Shown: positions 36,416 to 45,949, counted from the first letter of the stretch. The stretch: 64,000 nucleotides of DNA from Pseudomonas veronii (GCF_001439695.1 NZ_JYLL01000002.1:124001-188000); one strand, 5' to 3'. The notes: generated by a model not told the origin, from the sequence alone. Numbers and translations are program-made.

Positions 36416-37291
36416 ATGGGCTACTTACTGGTTGTCACCCTGATACAGGCATTTTCCTTCAGCTTGATCGGCGAATACCTTGCCGGTCACGTCGACAGCT
36501 ACTTCGCGGTGCTGGTGCGCGTGCTGCTGGCCGGGCTGGTGTTCATTCCGCTGACGCGCTGGCGCTCGGTGCAGCCGACCTTCATGCGCGGCATGCTGGT
36601 CATCGGTGCGCTGCAATTTGGCGTGACCTACGTTTGCCTGTACCTGAGCTTTCGCGTGCTCACGGTACCCGAGGTGCTGCTGTTCACTATCCTCACGCCG
36701 CTGCATGTGACCCTGATCGAAGACGCCCTCAACCGACGCTTCAACCCCTGGGCCCTGGTCGCCGCGCTGGTCGCGGTGGCGGGTGCGGCGGTCATCCGCT
36801 TCGATCAAGTCACCCCGCACTTCCTTGGGGGCTTCCTGCTGCTGCAACTGGCCAACTTCACCTACGCCGCCGGGCAAGTCATGTACAAGCAGTTGGTGGC
36901 GCGCTACCCCAGTGATCTGCCGCACTACCGGCGCTTCGGTTATTTCTACCTCGGTGCGCTGCTGGTGGTGTTGCCGGCATTCCTGGTGTTCGGCAAGGCT
37001 GATTTCCTCCCCGAAGCGCCGCTGCAGTGGGGCGTGCTGGTGTTCCTCGGGCTGGTCAGCACGGCCCTGGGCATGTACTGGTGGAACAAGGGCGCGTGCC
37101 TGGTCAACGGCGGAACCCTGGCGGTGATGAACAACCTGCATGTGCCGGTGGGGCTGTTATTGAACCTGTTGATCTGGAACCAGCACGAGCCGTTGGGCCG
37201 ACTGGCCCTGGGCGGTTTGGTGATTCTGGCGGCAGTGTGGATCAGTCGGTTGGGCATAAAGCCCGGGCCTGGCGTACAGTCTGCGAGGTGA
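36416..37291 (+). CDS. EamA-family carboxylate/amino-acid transporter
   Basis: 291-aa, ten-helix DMT-superfamily transporter. Starts MGYLLVVTLIQAFSFSLIGE; second repeat from GGFLLLQLANFTYAAGQVMYK, with the WWNKGACLVNGGTLAVMNN motif typical of the YedA/EamA subgroup. The next gene, 68 bases downstream, is an Lrp/AsnC-type regulator, a pairing common for amino-acid exporters. Substrate is inferred only as an amino acid or relative. GAGGCGCGC lies before the ATG. Confidence 0.87.
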   Translation: MGYLLVVTLIQAFSFSLIGEYLAGHVDSYFAVLVRVLLAGLVFIPLTRWRSVQPTFMRGMLVIGALQFGVTYVCLYLSFRVLTVPEVLLFTILTPLHVTLIEDALNRRFNPWALVAALVAVAGAAVIRFDQVTPHFLGGFLLLQLANFTYAAGQVMYKQLVARYPSDLPHYRRFGYFYLGALLVVLPAFLVFGKADFLPEAPLQWGVLVFLGLVSTALGMYWWNKGACLVNGGTLAVMNNLHVPVGLLLNLLIWNQHEPLGRLALGGLVILAAVWISRLGIKPGPGVQSAR

Positions 37292-37359
37292 TAGGCCCAG
37301 GGCAGGCGTGAGCGGGAATGAAAGTCTGTTATAGAAGAGAAAAGTGTGGGGGCGGCAGA

Positions 37360-37776
37360 GTGGACAAGGTTGACGAACAGATCATTGCTGCCTTGAAGGA
37401 CGACTCCCGGGTCAGCCTGGCGCAGCTGGCGCGACAAGTTCACAAGTCGCGAACCGCCGTGGAATCGCGGGTTCAGAAACTGATCGAGAAGGGCATTATC
37501 CTCGGCTTCACCATCAACGTCGCCGCCGATGAAGAAGCCCAGCAATCGGCGTTTTTGATGCTCACGCTCAATGGCAGCAACTGCCACCTGGTGTTTCCGA
37601 AGATCTACCAGTTCCGTGAAGTGGTTCAGGCTTATTCGCTGTTCGGCGACGTCGACATGATGCTCGAGGTCAAATACCGCAACTTTGAAGAGCTGATGGT
37701 GTTCAAGGACAACCTGCTGAAGATCGAGCATGTGCGCGAGGTGGTGGTCAACCCGGTGCTCAAGGCCTGGCGGTAG
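37360..37776 (+). CDS. Lrp/AsnC-family transcriptional regulator
   Basis: 138 aa if started at GTG 37360 (DKVDEQIIAALKDD follows, the conserved Lrp start; a G-rich ribosome site is upstream); an ATG at 37318 would add 14 non-conserved residues. Helix-turn-helix SLAQLARQVHKSRTAVESRV, then an RAM-type ligand domain (HLVFPKIYQFREVVQAYSLF, DVDMMLEVKY). Such proteins sense amino acids. Likely controls the upstream transporter and could also act on the convergent SznF-like operon, its other neighbour. Confidence 0.9.
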   Translation: MDKVDEQIIAALKDDSRVSLAQLARQVHKSRTAVESRVQKLIEKGIILGFTINVAADEEAQQSAFLMLTLNGSNCHLVFPKIYQFREVVQAYSLFGDVDMMLEVKYRNFEELMVFKDNLLKIEHVREVVVNPVLKAWR

Positions 37777-37800
37777 CCGCTGCTGTTCTGGCAGCGGCTA
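37774..37800. terminator. Hairpin between lrp-like gene and the SznF-like operon
   Basis: TAGCCGCTGC (37774-37783) / GCAGCGGCTA (37791-37800), perfect 10-bp stem with a 7-base loop that includes the regulator's stop codon. It lies between two convergent genes. No T-tract. Confidence 0.6.
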
Positions 37801-37813
37801 TGCGGTTCCAGCC

Positions 37814-38491
37814 TCAGGCGTGATCGTGTACGGTCTCGAGAAAGTGATGACTCAAGGCCGGCATTCGCTGGCGCAGGGTGTCGACGAACTCTTCGATGAC
37901 GGCCTGGTTGAAGGCCAACGGCGTATCGTCGTGCCCCAGCACCACCACCAGCAGGCTCGACGAGTCCTTCGTCAGCCTGAAGTCATGGGCGTCGGCGTCG
38001 ACCTTGCCGATGCTCGCCAGGGGCACGTCACCGCAGGTATAGACGATATCGCCCGCTGGAATCGTAATCTCCTTCTTGGCGAACAGCGGGCGGAAAGCCC
38101 TGGGCGCCTCCGAGCGCATGACGTAGATGTCGTCCCGCCGATGGTAGGTGTGTACGCCGATGCTGACCCCATGCCGGATCGCCACGGCGTTATAGGCATC
38201 GACGATGTTGTTGATGGGGTATACGCCCTTGGCGATGAAGCGCCGCAACAGTTTCTCGTTGGCGCTGACGGTGTTTTCGTAGCCGAGCTTCTTGAGTTGC
38301 TTGGCAAAGCCTTCGTAAATGACGTTGGAGTCCAGCTCGTTGAGGTGGGACGCAACGTGATTCAGGTTGCTTTGCAGGACACTGACGAAGCTCTGGTCGT
38401 CCGACACGGTAATGTCTTCGATAACCGCCGCGCACGCGTTGTTGATGCCCAGATCACTGGCTGACTTTCGGATGATCAAACGACTTTTCAT
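37814..38491 (-). CDS. Free-standing B3/B4 (PheRS-beta editing-like) domain protein
   Basis: 225-aa soluble protein. The middle (LLRRFIAKGVYPINNIVDAY, then NAVAIRHGVSIGVHTYHRRD) closely follows the B3/B4 domain of phenylalanyl-tRNA synthetase beta (RL..aGirPinNvVDitNyv...G.p.ha.D), with a later GDIVYTCGDVPLASIG block seen in COG3382 proteins. In PheRS this domain hydrolyses mischarged Tyr-tRNA(Phe). Here it is a lone domain, last gene of the five-gene operon, 4 bases after the ATP-grasp gene. I infer either a trans-editing factor that removes a toxic amino-acid analogue from tRNA, or a ligand-binding/tailoring protein for the pathway product. Not tested by any motif for catalysis. Confidence 0.78.
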   Translation of the reverse strand: MKSRLIIRKSASDLGINNACAAVIEDITVSDDQSFVSVLQSNLNHVASHLNELDSNVIYEGFAKQLKKLGYENTVSANEKLLRRFIAKGVYPINNIVDAYNAVAIRHGVSIGVHTYHRRDDIYVMRSEAPRAFRPLFAKKEITIPAGDIVYTCGDVPLASIGKVDADAHDFRLTKDSSSLLVVVLGHDDTPLAFNQAVIEEFVDTLRQRMPALSHHFLETVHDHA

Positions 38492-38495
38492 GGTC

Positions 38496-39713
38496 TTAAC
38501 ACCACAGCTGTTTACGTAGATTGGCGCTGCTGATGTCCAGTTGCGGCGCCGAGAGGTGTTGCAGCCAGAACAGCCCCGGGCAGGTGGCGAAGTCGATCGT
38601 GACCGGCGTGGTGTCGCCCGGGCGGATGAAGTAGCGGTGGCCGCAATAGGCCTCGTCCTCCATTACGCTCTGCAGGGCCTGCGGCGAGGGTGCGGCGAAG
38701 GTGCGTTGTTCATCGGAGCAGAAGAACCCGATCCGACCGTGGCTGATCTGGCTGACCGCATCGGCGCGCGGGCGTGGGCGGCCGAGGTAGCTGTCGATGG
38801 CCAGCGAGAGCAAATCCGGGTGATACACCTGTTGAAACAGCAGCGGTGCGATGCCGCCATGCAAGCGGCCGCCGGCTTCAATCATCACCGGGCCGTGGGC
38901 AGACCAGATGATCTCCATATGAATCGGGCCGACCTCGATGCTCAGCGCCGCGGCCGCCTGGCGGGCATAGTCGGTCAGCGGTTGCAGGTCTTCGGCGCGG
39001 GGGTCGAGGGTGTCCAGGCTTTCGTAGACAAACATGCTGCCGTTTCTCTGGACCTTGGTGTACCTGCACACCGAGGCAATGATGTACACGCCGTCAAAGG
39101 CGACCATATCCACCACATATTCCGGGCCCGACACGAACGGCTGCACGATGAAACCGAGGTTGATTTCCCCCAGGTCGTTTTTGCGCTGCCAGGCCGCAGT
39201 GTCCAAGGCACTCTTGACGCCGGCCCGGCCTTGGGCGAACACCACGCCTTCGGTGGCGGCGGAATTGAGCGGCTTGACCACGTAGGTGGTCTTGTCGTCC
39301 AGCGTGGCAACCACCTCTGCAATGCGCGTCGGTGAGCTCAGCAGTTGCGATTCGATGTTCGCCAGCCCGTGTTTTTTCAGGGCGTGCTGCATGGAGAACT
39401 TGTTGCGACGCAGGTCGCTGGTGACGCGGCTGTTGCCGGGAACGCGCAGGACTTCGGTGAGGTAGTCGGTCAGGTAGATCGCGGTTTCGCAACCGGCGAT
39501 CACGGCGCTCAGTGACAGCGGTTCGAGGATCTCCAGCAAACCCTCTTCCCAGTGGTAGACCGCCTCGAAGTTTTCCCTGATCAGGTCATCGGTGAAATGC
39601 GCGGGCAAGCTGTCGGTGGAAATCACGGCAAAGCACCTCACGCCCTGAGCCTTGAGCAAGGGCGCGTAGAGTTTACCTGTGGAGAACGGGTCAACGATCA
39701 GTACGGTTTCCAA
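38496..39713 (-). CDS. ATP-grasp ligase
   Basis: 405-aa ATP-dependent carboxylate-amine (or related) ligase. N-terminal Rossmann-like part (TVLIVDPFSTGKLYAPLLKA), ATP-binding Lys in TYVVKPLNSAATEG, and Mg/ATP residues in GPIHMEIIWSAHGPVMIEAG followed by GRLHGG. The order is that of the ATP-grasp_4 group, which makes dipeptides or ligates amino acids (BacD, besA-like). I chose TTG at 39713 because GGAG lies 8 bases upstream and the upstream codons overlap the transporter gene; the transporter's TAG stop is fused to that ribosome site (AAATAGGAG). Probably couples an amino acid to the oxidised amine or to Glu/Ala; the substrate is unknown. Confidence 0.88.
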   Translation of the reverse strand: METVLIVDPFSTGKLYAPLLKAQGVRCFAVISTDSLPAHFTDDLIRENFEAVYHWEEGLLEILEPLSLSAVIAGCETAIYLTDYLTEVLRVPGNSRVTSDLRRNKFSMQHALKKHGLANIESQLLSSPTRIAEVVATLDDKTTYVVKPLNSAATEGVVFAQGRAGVKSALDTAAWQRKNDLGEINLGFIVQPFVSGPEYVVDMVAFDGVYIIASVCRYTKVQRNGSMFVYESLDTLDPRAEDLQPLTDYARQAAAALSIEVGPIHMEIIWSAHGPVMIEAGGRLHGGIAPLLFQQVYHPDLLSLAIDSYLGRPRPRADAVSQISHGRIGFFCSDEQRTFAAPSPQALQSVMEDEAYCGHRYFIRPGDTTPVTIDFATCPGLFWLQHLSAPQLDISSANLRKQLWC

Positions 39714-39724
39714 AGCAGGTACTC

Positions 39725-40915
39725 CTATTTTGTGGTGGCGGTGGCCGCGACGGCAGGGGTGAGGTTCCACGCCAGTACGGCAGCGGCCAACAGCGCGGCG
39801 GAGACGATCATCAGCACGCGCGCACCTTCGAGGCCGAGGAAGCTTGTGGTGGTGAAGAACGTCAGGATCATCGGCGCCGAGCCACTGACCAGCAGGTAGT
39901 AGAGTGAGCTTTTGGCGGCGATCACGTCGGCGATCCGTGCGTTGGGCGCCGACTCGATCAGGGTTTTACGCAATTGGATGCGCAGGCTGTTGATGCAGAA
40001 ACCCAGCAGGAAAGCGGCGGCCATCATCACGTAGAGGTTATGGAAATAGACGATTGCCACGTCGGCCAGGATCACCAGCAGGATCGCGCTGTAGCTGTTG
40101 AGCTTGATCCGTGGCAGCACCGCGGCACTGAACGCACCGAGGCCCGCCAGGCCGCTGGCGACGCCAAACAGGGTGGCGTTCCATTCGTTGAGCTTCTGGA
40201 ACACGATCGGCACCAGGCTGTTGAAGGCGCCGATATGGAAGCCGATCATGCTCAACACGATGATCAGGATGTACAGGTTGCGCGGCAACTGTAGGGACTG
40301 CGCCGTGTGGGTGTCGACGACTTGCTCGGTGGCGTCGGCGGTGGGCGTGGCCGCGACAAAAAGAATCGCCGCCAACGACAGGATCGCCCCCAGGCTGATG
40401 ATCTGCAGGGTCTGGTTGACCGTGAACACATCCACAATCACCCCGCCCAGCAGCGCACCGCCAAAGGCCCCGATCTGGATGGAGGTTTGCATCAAGCGCG
40501 CCGAGGTGTCGCTGTTGGTCAGCCCGGCCAGCACCAGCTTGGTGTTTTTCGATTCCAGGGTACTGATGGTGAAGTAGTCGGTGACCCCCACCACGAAGGC
40601 AATCGCCAGGAAACCGATCGGCAACAGCGCCGCGTCGGTAAACGACAGTCCCAGCACGGCGGCGAACGCGGTCAGGCGAATGTACAACAGCCGTTTCATG
40701 CTCAGTTCAATGGTGAAGAAACGGCCGATGTACTGCTCGCACAGATACGGCACCACGGTCGCCACGCATAAGGTGGCGCCCACCAGGAAGGTCGAGCCGG
40801 TGGTCTCCAGGCCGAACCAGACCATGGCAATCACAATCGCCATGTCCAGGCCGGTGAAGAGGGTCACGATCGAATAAAACGCAGCAAGGGTCGATTTATT
40901 ATTCATGGGCACCAT
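39725..40915 (-). CDS. MFS transporter of the SznF-like operon
   Basis: 396-aa, twelve-helix major facilitator superfamily protein (MNNKSTLAAFYSIVTLFTGL at the start; loop after helix 2 GRFFTIELSMKRL). No antiporter signature beyond the general fold was seen. Its ATG shares a base with the stop of the Rieske gene (TGATG), so it is translated by coupling. Position inside the operon makes export of the product, or uptake of a precursor, the likely role. The second in-frame ATG at 40906 is an alternative start. Confidence 0.88.
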   Translation of the reverse strand: MVPMNNKSTLAAFYSIVTLFTGLDMAIVIAMVWFGLETTGSTFLVGATLCVATVVPYLCEQYIGRFFTIELSMKRLLYIRLTAFAAVLGLSFTDAALLPIGFLAIAFVVGVTDYFTISTLESKNTKLVLAGLTNSDTSARLMQTSIQIGAFGGALLGGVIVDVFTVNQTLQIISLGAILSLAAILFVAATPTADATEQVVDTHTAQSLQLPRNLYILIIVLSMIGFHIGAFNSLVPIVFQKLNEWNATLFGVASGLAGLGAFSAAVLPRIKLNSYSAILLVILADVAIVYFHNLYVMMAAAFLLGFCINSLRIQLRKTLIESAPNARIADVIAAKSSLYYLLVSGSAPMILTFFTTTSFLGLEGARVLMIVSAALLAAAVLAWNLTPAVAATATTK

Positions 40916-41229
40916 CAGTCGTAACGAGAGAGTTTAAGGAGAGGCACGCACCGCTCGGTGTCACCAATGACGGTGCTGATCTGGTTTCTGACGCGAACGG
41001 TGGGCAGCGACTTCTTTTCCAGGTTGCAGACCTTGTAGGCGTTGTCGTGCCAGGGGCAGATCACGCTTTGCCCGTCACCCGTCACTTCCCCCATGTGCAG
41101 CGGGCCGCCGCGATGGGGGCAGGCGGTCGGCAGCAGTTGAGTCGAATGTGCATGGCGCTTGAGAAAGTAGGTTTTCCCTTCCACCGCCACATAGTGGGTA
41201 TGGCTGAGGTTCAGGCTGATGGCTTTCAT
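40915..41229 (-). CDS. Rieske-type [2Fe-2S] ferredoxin
   Basis: 104-aa soluble Rieske protein. Cluster ligands Cys37-Pro-His39 (ACPHRGGPLH) and Cys58-x-x-His61 (VICPWHDNAYKV) are complete. No oxygenase domain is attached, so it is an electron carrier. It lies 12 bases after the HDO-cupin gene and is coupled to the MFS gene, so it most likely delivers electrons to the diiron and/or iron centres of that enzyme. A reductase is not encoded in the operon. Confidence 0.92.
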   Translation of the reverse strand: MKAISLNLSHTHYVAVEGKTYFLKRHAHSTQLLPTACPHRGGPLHMGEVTGDGQSVICPWHDNAYKVCNLEKKSLPTVRVRNQISTVIGDTERCVPLLKLSRYD

Positions 41230-41241
41230 GGGGCGGCGTCC

Positions 41242-42621
41242 TCAAATGGCCGTGACGGTGTAAGTGCAGGACGGGCTGACGACGCGGGTGCCATGCAGCA
41301 TGCCCTTGGGAATCACCACGCCTTCCCCGGCCTTGAGGCGCACGCTCAGTTCGGGGCTGGCGACGAAATCCAGCTCGCCGGACTCGACCCAGAACAGCTC
41401 GTCGTTGGGGTGGGTGTGCAGCACCGAAAGCTCGTGTTCAGGCTCGGTGATCGTCAGGTCCACTGGCTTGCGGCCTTGGAGGGCGCTGGCTTGGGCACGG
41501 TGTTCGTCCAACTCGTCATGCCACTTGATATGGGCATACAGCTCTTCGTCGGCGATGTCCTGCAGTAAGCGGAACTCCTCGAAACCGCGGATAAGGTCGG
41601 GGATGATCGCGTTGCCGAACTGCTTGATCATCGGCAGGATCAGGCGTTGCAGGGCCATTCTTCCGTGATGCACATCGATGTGTGAGTGCTCGTCGAAGTA
41701 TTCGGTGGAGACGGTGCCGTTGAAGATGGTCTTGATGGCGCGCGACTGATGCTGGGTGGTCAGGGCCAGCGTGGCTTCGGTGTAGTACATGGCGCCGATA
41801 TAGCGGAACAGCTCGCCATGGTTGGCCGACACGTAGTGGAAGTAGTTGGTGAGCGACAGCGAGGCCGGGGTATAGAACTGCCAGTAGTGATGCACGTGAT
41901 GGGACATGTCCATGTCTTTGAGCATGTCTTCAAAAATGGTGCTGTGCTTTTTCTTGTCGATGCCGTAGCCGTATTCGTCGATCAGGATCTTGAACAGCTC
42001 GCTGGTGTACACGCCGCTGTTGCCCAGCACATTGCGCGCCATGGCCGAGGCTTCACTGAGGAAGTCGCCGGCGCATTGCGTCATGAAGAACCGCGCGGCA
42101 CGTTCGGGATGGCGGCTGGTGGTCAGGACCTCATGGAGTTTTGAGTCGGAGCGGGCCACATCGTCCAAGACCTTGTCGGTGTGGGCGACAAAGGCGTCCA
42201 GGCACCAGGGGCCGTTGATGTGCACCTCTTCCTTGAGCCAGTTGTAGAGGTAGTGCTCCAATAACGGACGAATCTTTTTACCCGACGCGGCATGCAATGG
42301 GTCATAAAAGTCCCTGAATACCTTGAGATCCAGCGCCATGGGCGGCTTGGGTAAAAAGACCAAGTCTTGCTCATAGATATTCAATAATAAACGTTGCGCC
42401 AAAAGATGCTGGCTGTGTGAGAGTTGCTCGCTTGTCAGGCAACTGCTGATAATCGAATCGGTCACGTCCTGCGGCCTTGAAGGCCGCTGGTAGGGGCTGT
42501 CGGTATAAAAGTCGCGAGGTTGAGAAAAGGCAGTTGCACCGCAGTAATGAGTCAATGCTTCCGCATCCGAACTTAATACAAAGTGTGCCGCATCATCTGA
42601 AAGCTTAGTTGTCCATAACAT
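41242..42621 (-). CDS. SznF-like heme-oxygenase-fold diiron oxygenase / cupin fusion
   Basis: 459 aa. Residues about 110-375 form a heme-oxygenase-like diiron oxidase (HDO) domain and 385-459 a cupin. Candidate diiron ligands: Glu190, Glu216, His226, Glu282, His312, Asp316, His319 (FDEHSHIDVHH). Cupin iron triad: His402, His404 (VLHTHPND), His443 (GMLHG). From memory the SznF ligands are Glu189, Glu215, His225, Glu281, His311, Asp315, His318 and His407/409/448, so every HDO ligand is offset by one and the cupin spacing is identical. SznF N-hydroxylates N-methylarginine twice (HDO) and rearranges it to an N-nitrosourea (cupin). I infer an N-oxygenase/N-N-bond-forming enzyme. Substrate unknown: no arginine methyltransferase is in the window. 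AGAAGG precedes the ATG. First gene of the operon. Confidence 0.9.
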   Translation of the reverse strand: MLWTTKLSDDAAHFVLSSDAEALTHYCGATAFSQPRDFYTDSPYQRPSRPQDVTDSIISSCLTSEQLSHSQHLLAQRLLLNIYEQDLVFLPKPPMALDLKVFRDFYDPLHAASGKKIRPLLEHYLYNWLKEEVHINGPWCLDAFVAHTDKVLDDVARSDSKLHEVLTTSRHPERAARFFMTQCAGDFLSEASAMARNVLGNSGVYTSELFKILIDEYGYGIDKKKHSTIFEDMLKDMDMSHHVHHYWQFYTPASLSLTNYFHYVSANHGELFRYIGAMYYTEATLALTTQHQSRAIKTIFNGTVSTEYFDEHSHIDVHHGRMALQRLILPMIKQFGNAIIPDLIRGFEEFRLLQDIADEELYAHIKWHDELDEHRAQASALQGRKPVDLTITEPEHELSVLHTHPNDELFWVESGELDFVASPELSVRLKAGEGVVIPKGMLHGTRVVSPSCTYTVTAI

Positions 42622-42708
42622 AAGTAACGCCTTCTCACAGAGTTGTTCGATGGCCAGATGCTATAGCTTTGGTTTTTCTAAAAACAGATTAAAAACCGGG
42701 TGCCTGAA

Positions 42709-42723
42709 TAGTGAAATTCACTA
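42709..42723. promoter_or_regulatory. Perfect 15-bp palindrome upstream of the SznF-like operon
   Basis: TAGTGAA-A-TTCACTA, 88-102 bp upstream of the first ATG of the operon and in an AT-rich promoter segment. A second inverted repeat, GGTTTTT (42671-42677) / AAAAACC (42691-42697), lies between it and the gene. Either may bind a dedicated regulator. The gap 42622-42905 shows no other gene. Confidence 0.5.
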
Positions 42724-42905
42724 AACGTATAGGTAGAGTTTTCTTAGTTGCGGCGGCGGTTTGATTTTGCCGCGTGCGGCAACTAGACATGTTCCTCGGC
42801 TATTTACCGAGTTGGCCTGGCCTGTAGCGCAAGGCCTGATTGGGCGCGGGGGCGTGTGGTGATTCGACCGGCGAGGGGCACGCGAGCCCCGCGCCGTCTG
42901 CCTTG

Positions 42906-44195
42906 TCAGCGCTCCAGCGCTTGGGCGGTCGTGGTGTTCTGCGTCATTGCGAACAGCCCGCTGCGCAGGTCCGTGCCGCTCGGCTGTTGATACAGGCTCA
43001 AGCCGAATTCTGGCAGCACCGCCAGCAGGTAGTCGAAGATATCCCCTTGAATCCGCTCGTAATCCGACCACGCCGTGGTGCGGGTGAAGCAGTAGATTTC
43101 CAGCGGCACGCCCTGGGCGGTGGTCTGCATCTGACGCACCATGCAGGTCATGTTCGGCTGGATGTCCGGGTGGCTTTTCAGGTAAGCCAGGGCATACGCG
43201 CGGAAGGTGCCGAGGTTGGTCATGCGCCGGCGGTTGGCCGACAACTGCGCGCTTTGGCCCTGGGCTTCGTTCCAGGCCTTGAGTTCGGCCTGCTTGCGGC
43301 TGATGTAGTCGGTGAGCAGGTGGACCTGGGTCATGCGGACTTCTTCATCGTCGCGCAGGAAGCGCACGGCGCTGGCATCGATAAACAGGCTGCGCTTGAT
43401 CCGACGCCCGCCTGACGCCTGCATGCCGCGCCAGTTCTTGAACGACTCGGACATCAGGCGCCAGGTCGGAATCGAGACGATGGTCTTGTCGAAATTCTGC
43501 ACCTTGACCGTGTGCAAGGTGATGTCCACCACGTCACCGTCCGCGCCGACCTGGGGCATTTCGATCCAGTCGCCGACCCGCAGCATGTCGTTGCTGGTCA
43601 ACTGCACGCTGGCGACGAACGACAGCAAGGTGTCCTTGTAGACTAACAAGATAACCGCCGACATCGCACCCAGGCCGGACAGCAGCAACAGCGGCGAGCG
43701 GTCGATCAGGGTGGCGACGATGATGATCGCGCCAAACACGAACAGAATCATCTTCGCCAACTGCACATAGCCCTTGATCGAGCGGGTACGTGCATGTTCG
43801 GTGCGCGCATAGATGTCCAGCAGGGCGTTGAGCAGCGCGCTGATGGCCAGCACCACGAACAGGATGGTGAACGCCAACGCCACGTTGCCGATGAACAGCG
43901 TTGCGGTCTTGCTCAGGTCCGGCACCAGGTGCAGGCCGAACTGGATCACCAGCGACGGCGTCATCTGCGCCAGGCGGTGGAAGACTTTGTTGTGGCGCAG
44001 GTCGTTGAGCCAGTGCAGGGCCGGTTGCCGGCCGAGCAATTTGACCGCATGCAGGATGAGGTAACGCGCCACCCGTCCGAGCAACAGCGCCACCACCAAC
44101 AACACCAGCAAGCCCAGGCTGGAATGCAGCAGCGGGTGTTCATCGAGGGCGTTCCAAAGGTCTTTGACGTTGAGCCAGAGCTGTTTGATATCCAT
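42906..44195 (-). CDS. Mechanosensitive channel, MscS family (YbdG/MscM-like)
   Basis: 429-aa inner-membrane protein with about five membrane helices and the MscS pore/beta domain (LLSGLGAMSAVILLVYKDTL; SNDMLRVGDWIEMPQVGADG; VKVQNFDKTIVSIPTWRLM). The insertion after the beta domain and the length match the YbdG subgroup rather than MscS (286 aa). It relieves hypo-osmotic pressure. Single gene between the SznF-like operon and a divergent helicase; no osmotic regulator adjoins it. Confidence 0.9.
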   Translation of the reverse strand: MDIKQLWLNVKDLWNALDEHPLLHSSLGLLVLLVVALLLGRVARYLILHAVKLLGRQPALHWLNDLRHNKVFHRLAQMTPSLVIQFGLHLVPDLSKTATLFIGNVALAFTILFVVLAISALLNALLDIYARTEHARTRSIKGYVQLAKMILFVFGAIIIVATLIDRSPLLLLSGLGAMSAVILLVYKDTLLSFVASVQLTSNDMLRVGDWIEMPQVGADGDVVDITLHTVKVQNFDKTIVSIPTWRLMSESFKNWRGMQASGGRRIKRSLFIDASAVRFLRDDEEVRMTQVHLLTDYISRKQAELKAWNEAQGQSAQLSANRRRMTNLGTFRAYALAYLKSHPDIQPNMTCMVRQMQTTAQGVPLEIYCFTRTTAWSDYERIQGDIFDYLLAVLPEFGLSLYQQPSGTDLRSGLFAMTQNTTTAQALER

Positions 44196-44388
44196 GGGTG
44201 AAACCGATTCTTCTGTAAGACAAGACCGGTCGATTAGAGCATTTAAGAGCAGCTACATTGGCGTTACAGACAAACGCCTTAACAAAAAAGCAGCTGATTA
44301 GCCCTGTTCGCGTAAAGAAACTCGGTTTGGACGCTCGAAACCGTTACCCTATGCAGCTGATATTTTGTATTTCTTCGAGGTAGCACCC

Positions 44389-45735
<1,347 letters not shown>

Positions 45736-45754
45736 GGCTGGGCCGCGATAAAAA

Positions 45755-45780
45755 AACCGGACGCTGTCCGGTTTTTTTTT
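45755..45780 (+). terminator. Intrinsic terminator of the DEAD-box gene
   Basis: AACCGGAC (45755-45762) / GTCCGGTT (45766-45773) with a 3-base loop, then T-rich to 45780; the A-tract before it would also work on the minus strand. Confidence 0.92.
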
Positions 45781-45949
45781 GCCTGCGGTTTTTTGCCTTG
45801 GCCGCAGCTTCTTTCCGCCCAGTTGAGGCGGCGAACGTCTGGAAAGTACACAGAAGTGACGCCTGTCCATTCGGCTGAACGGCCGCTGACGAGACGTGTC
45901 CCAACTCTGAACGGGCTGCTTTTCCTTTTGGCCCGCAGGAGGAATCAGG

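Noticed and set aside
41242..42621. UndA-type (1-undecene) diiron decarboxylase or plain iron-containing redox enzyme
   Set aside because: UndA lacks a cupin domain; the cupin fusion and ligand spacing fit SznF instead.
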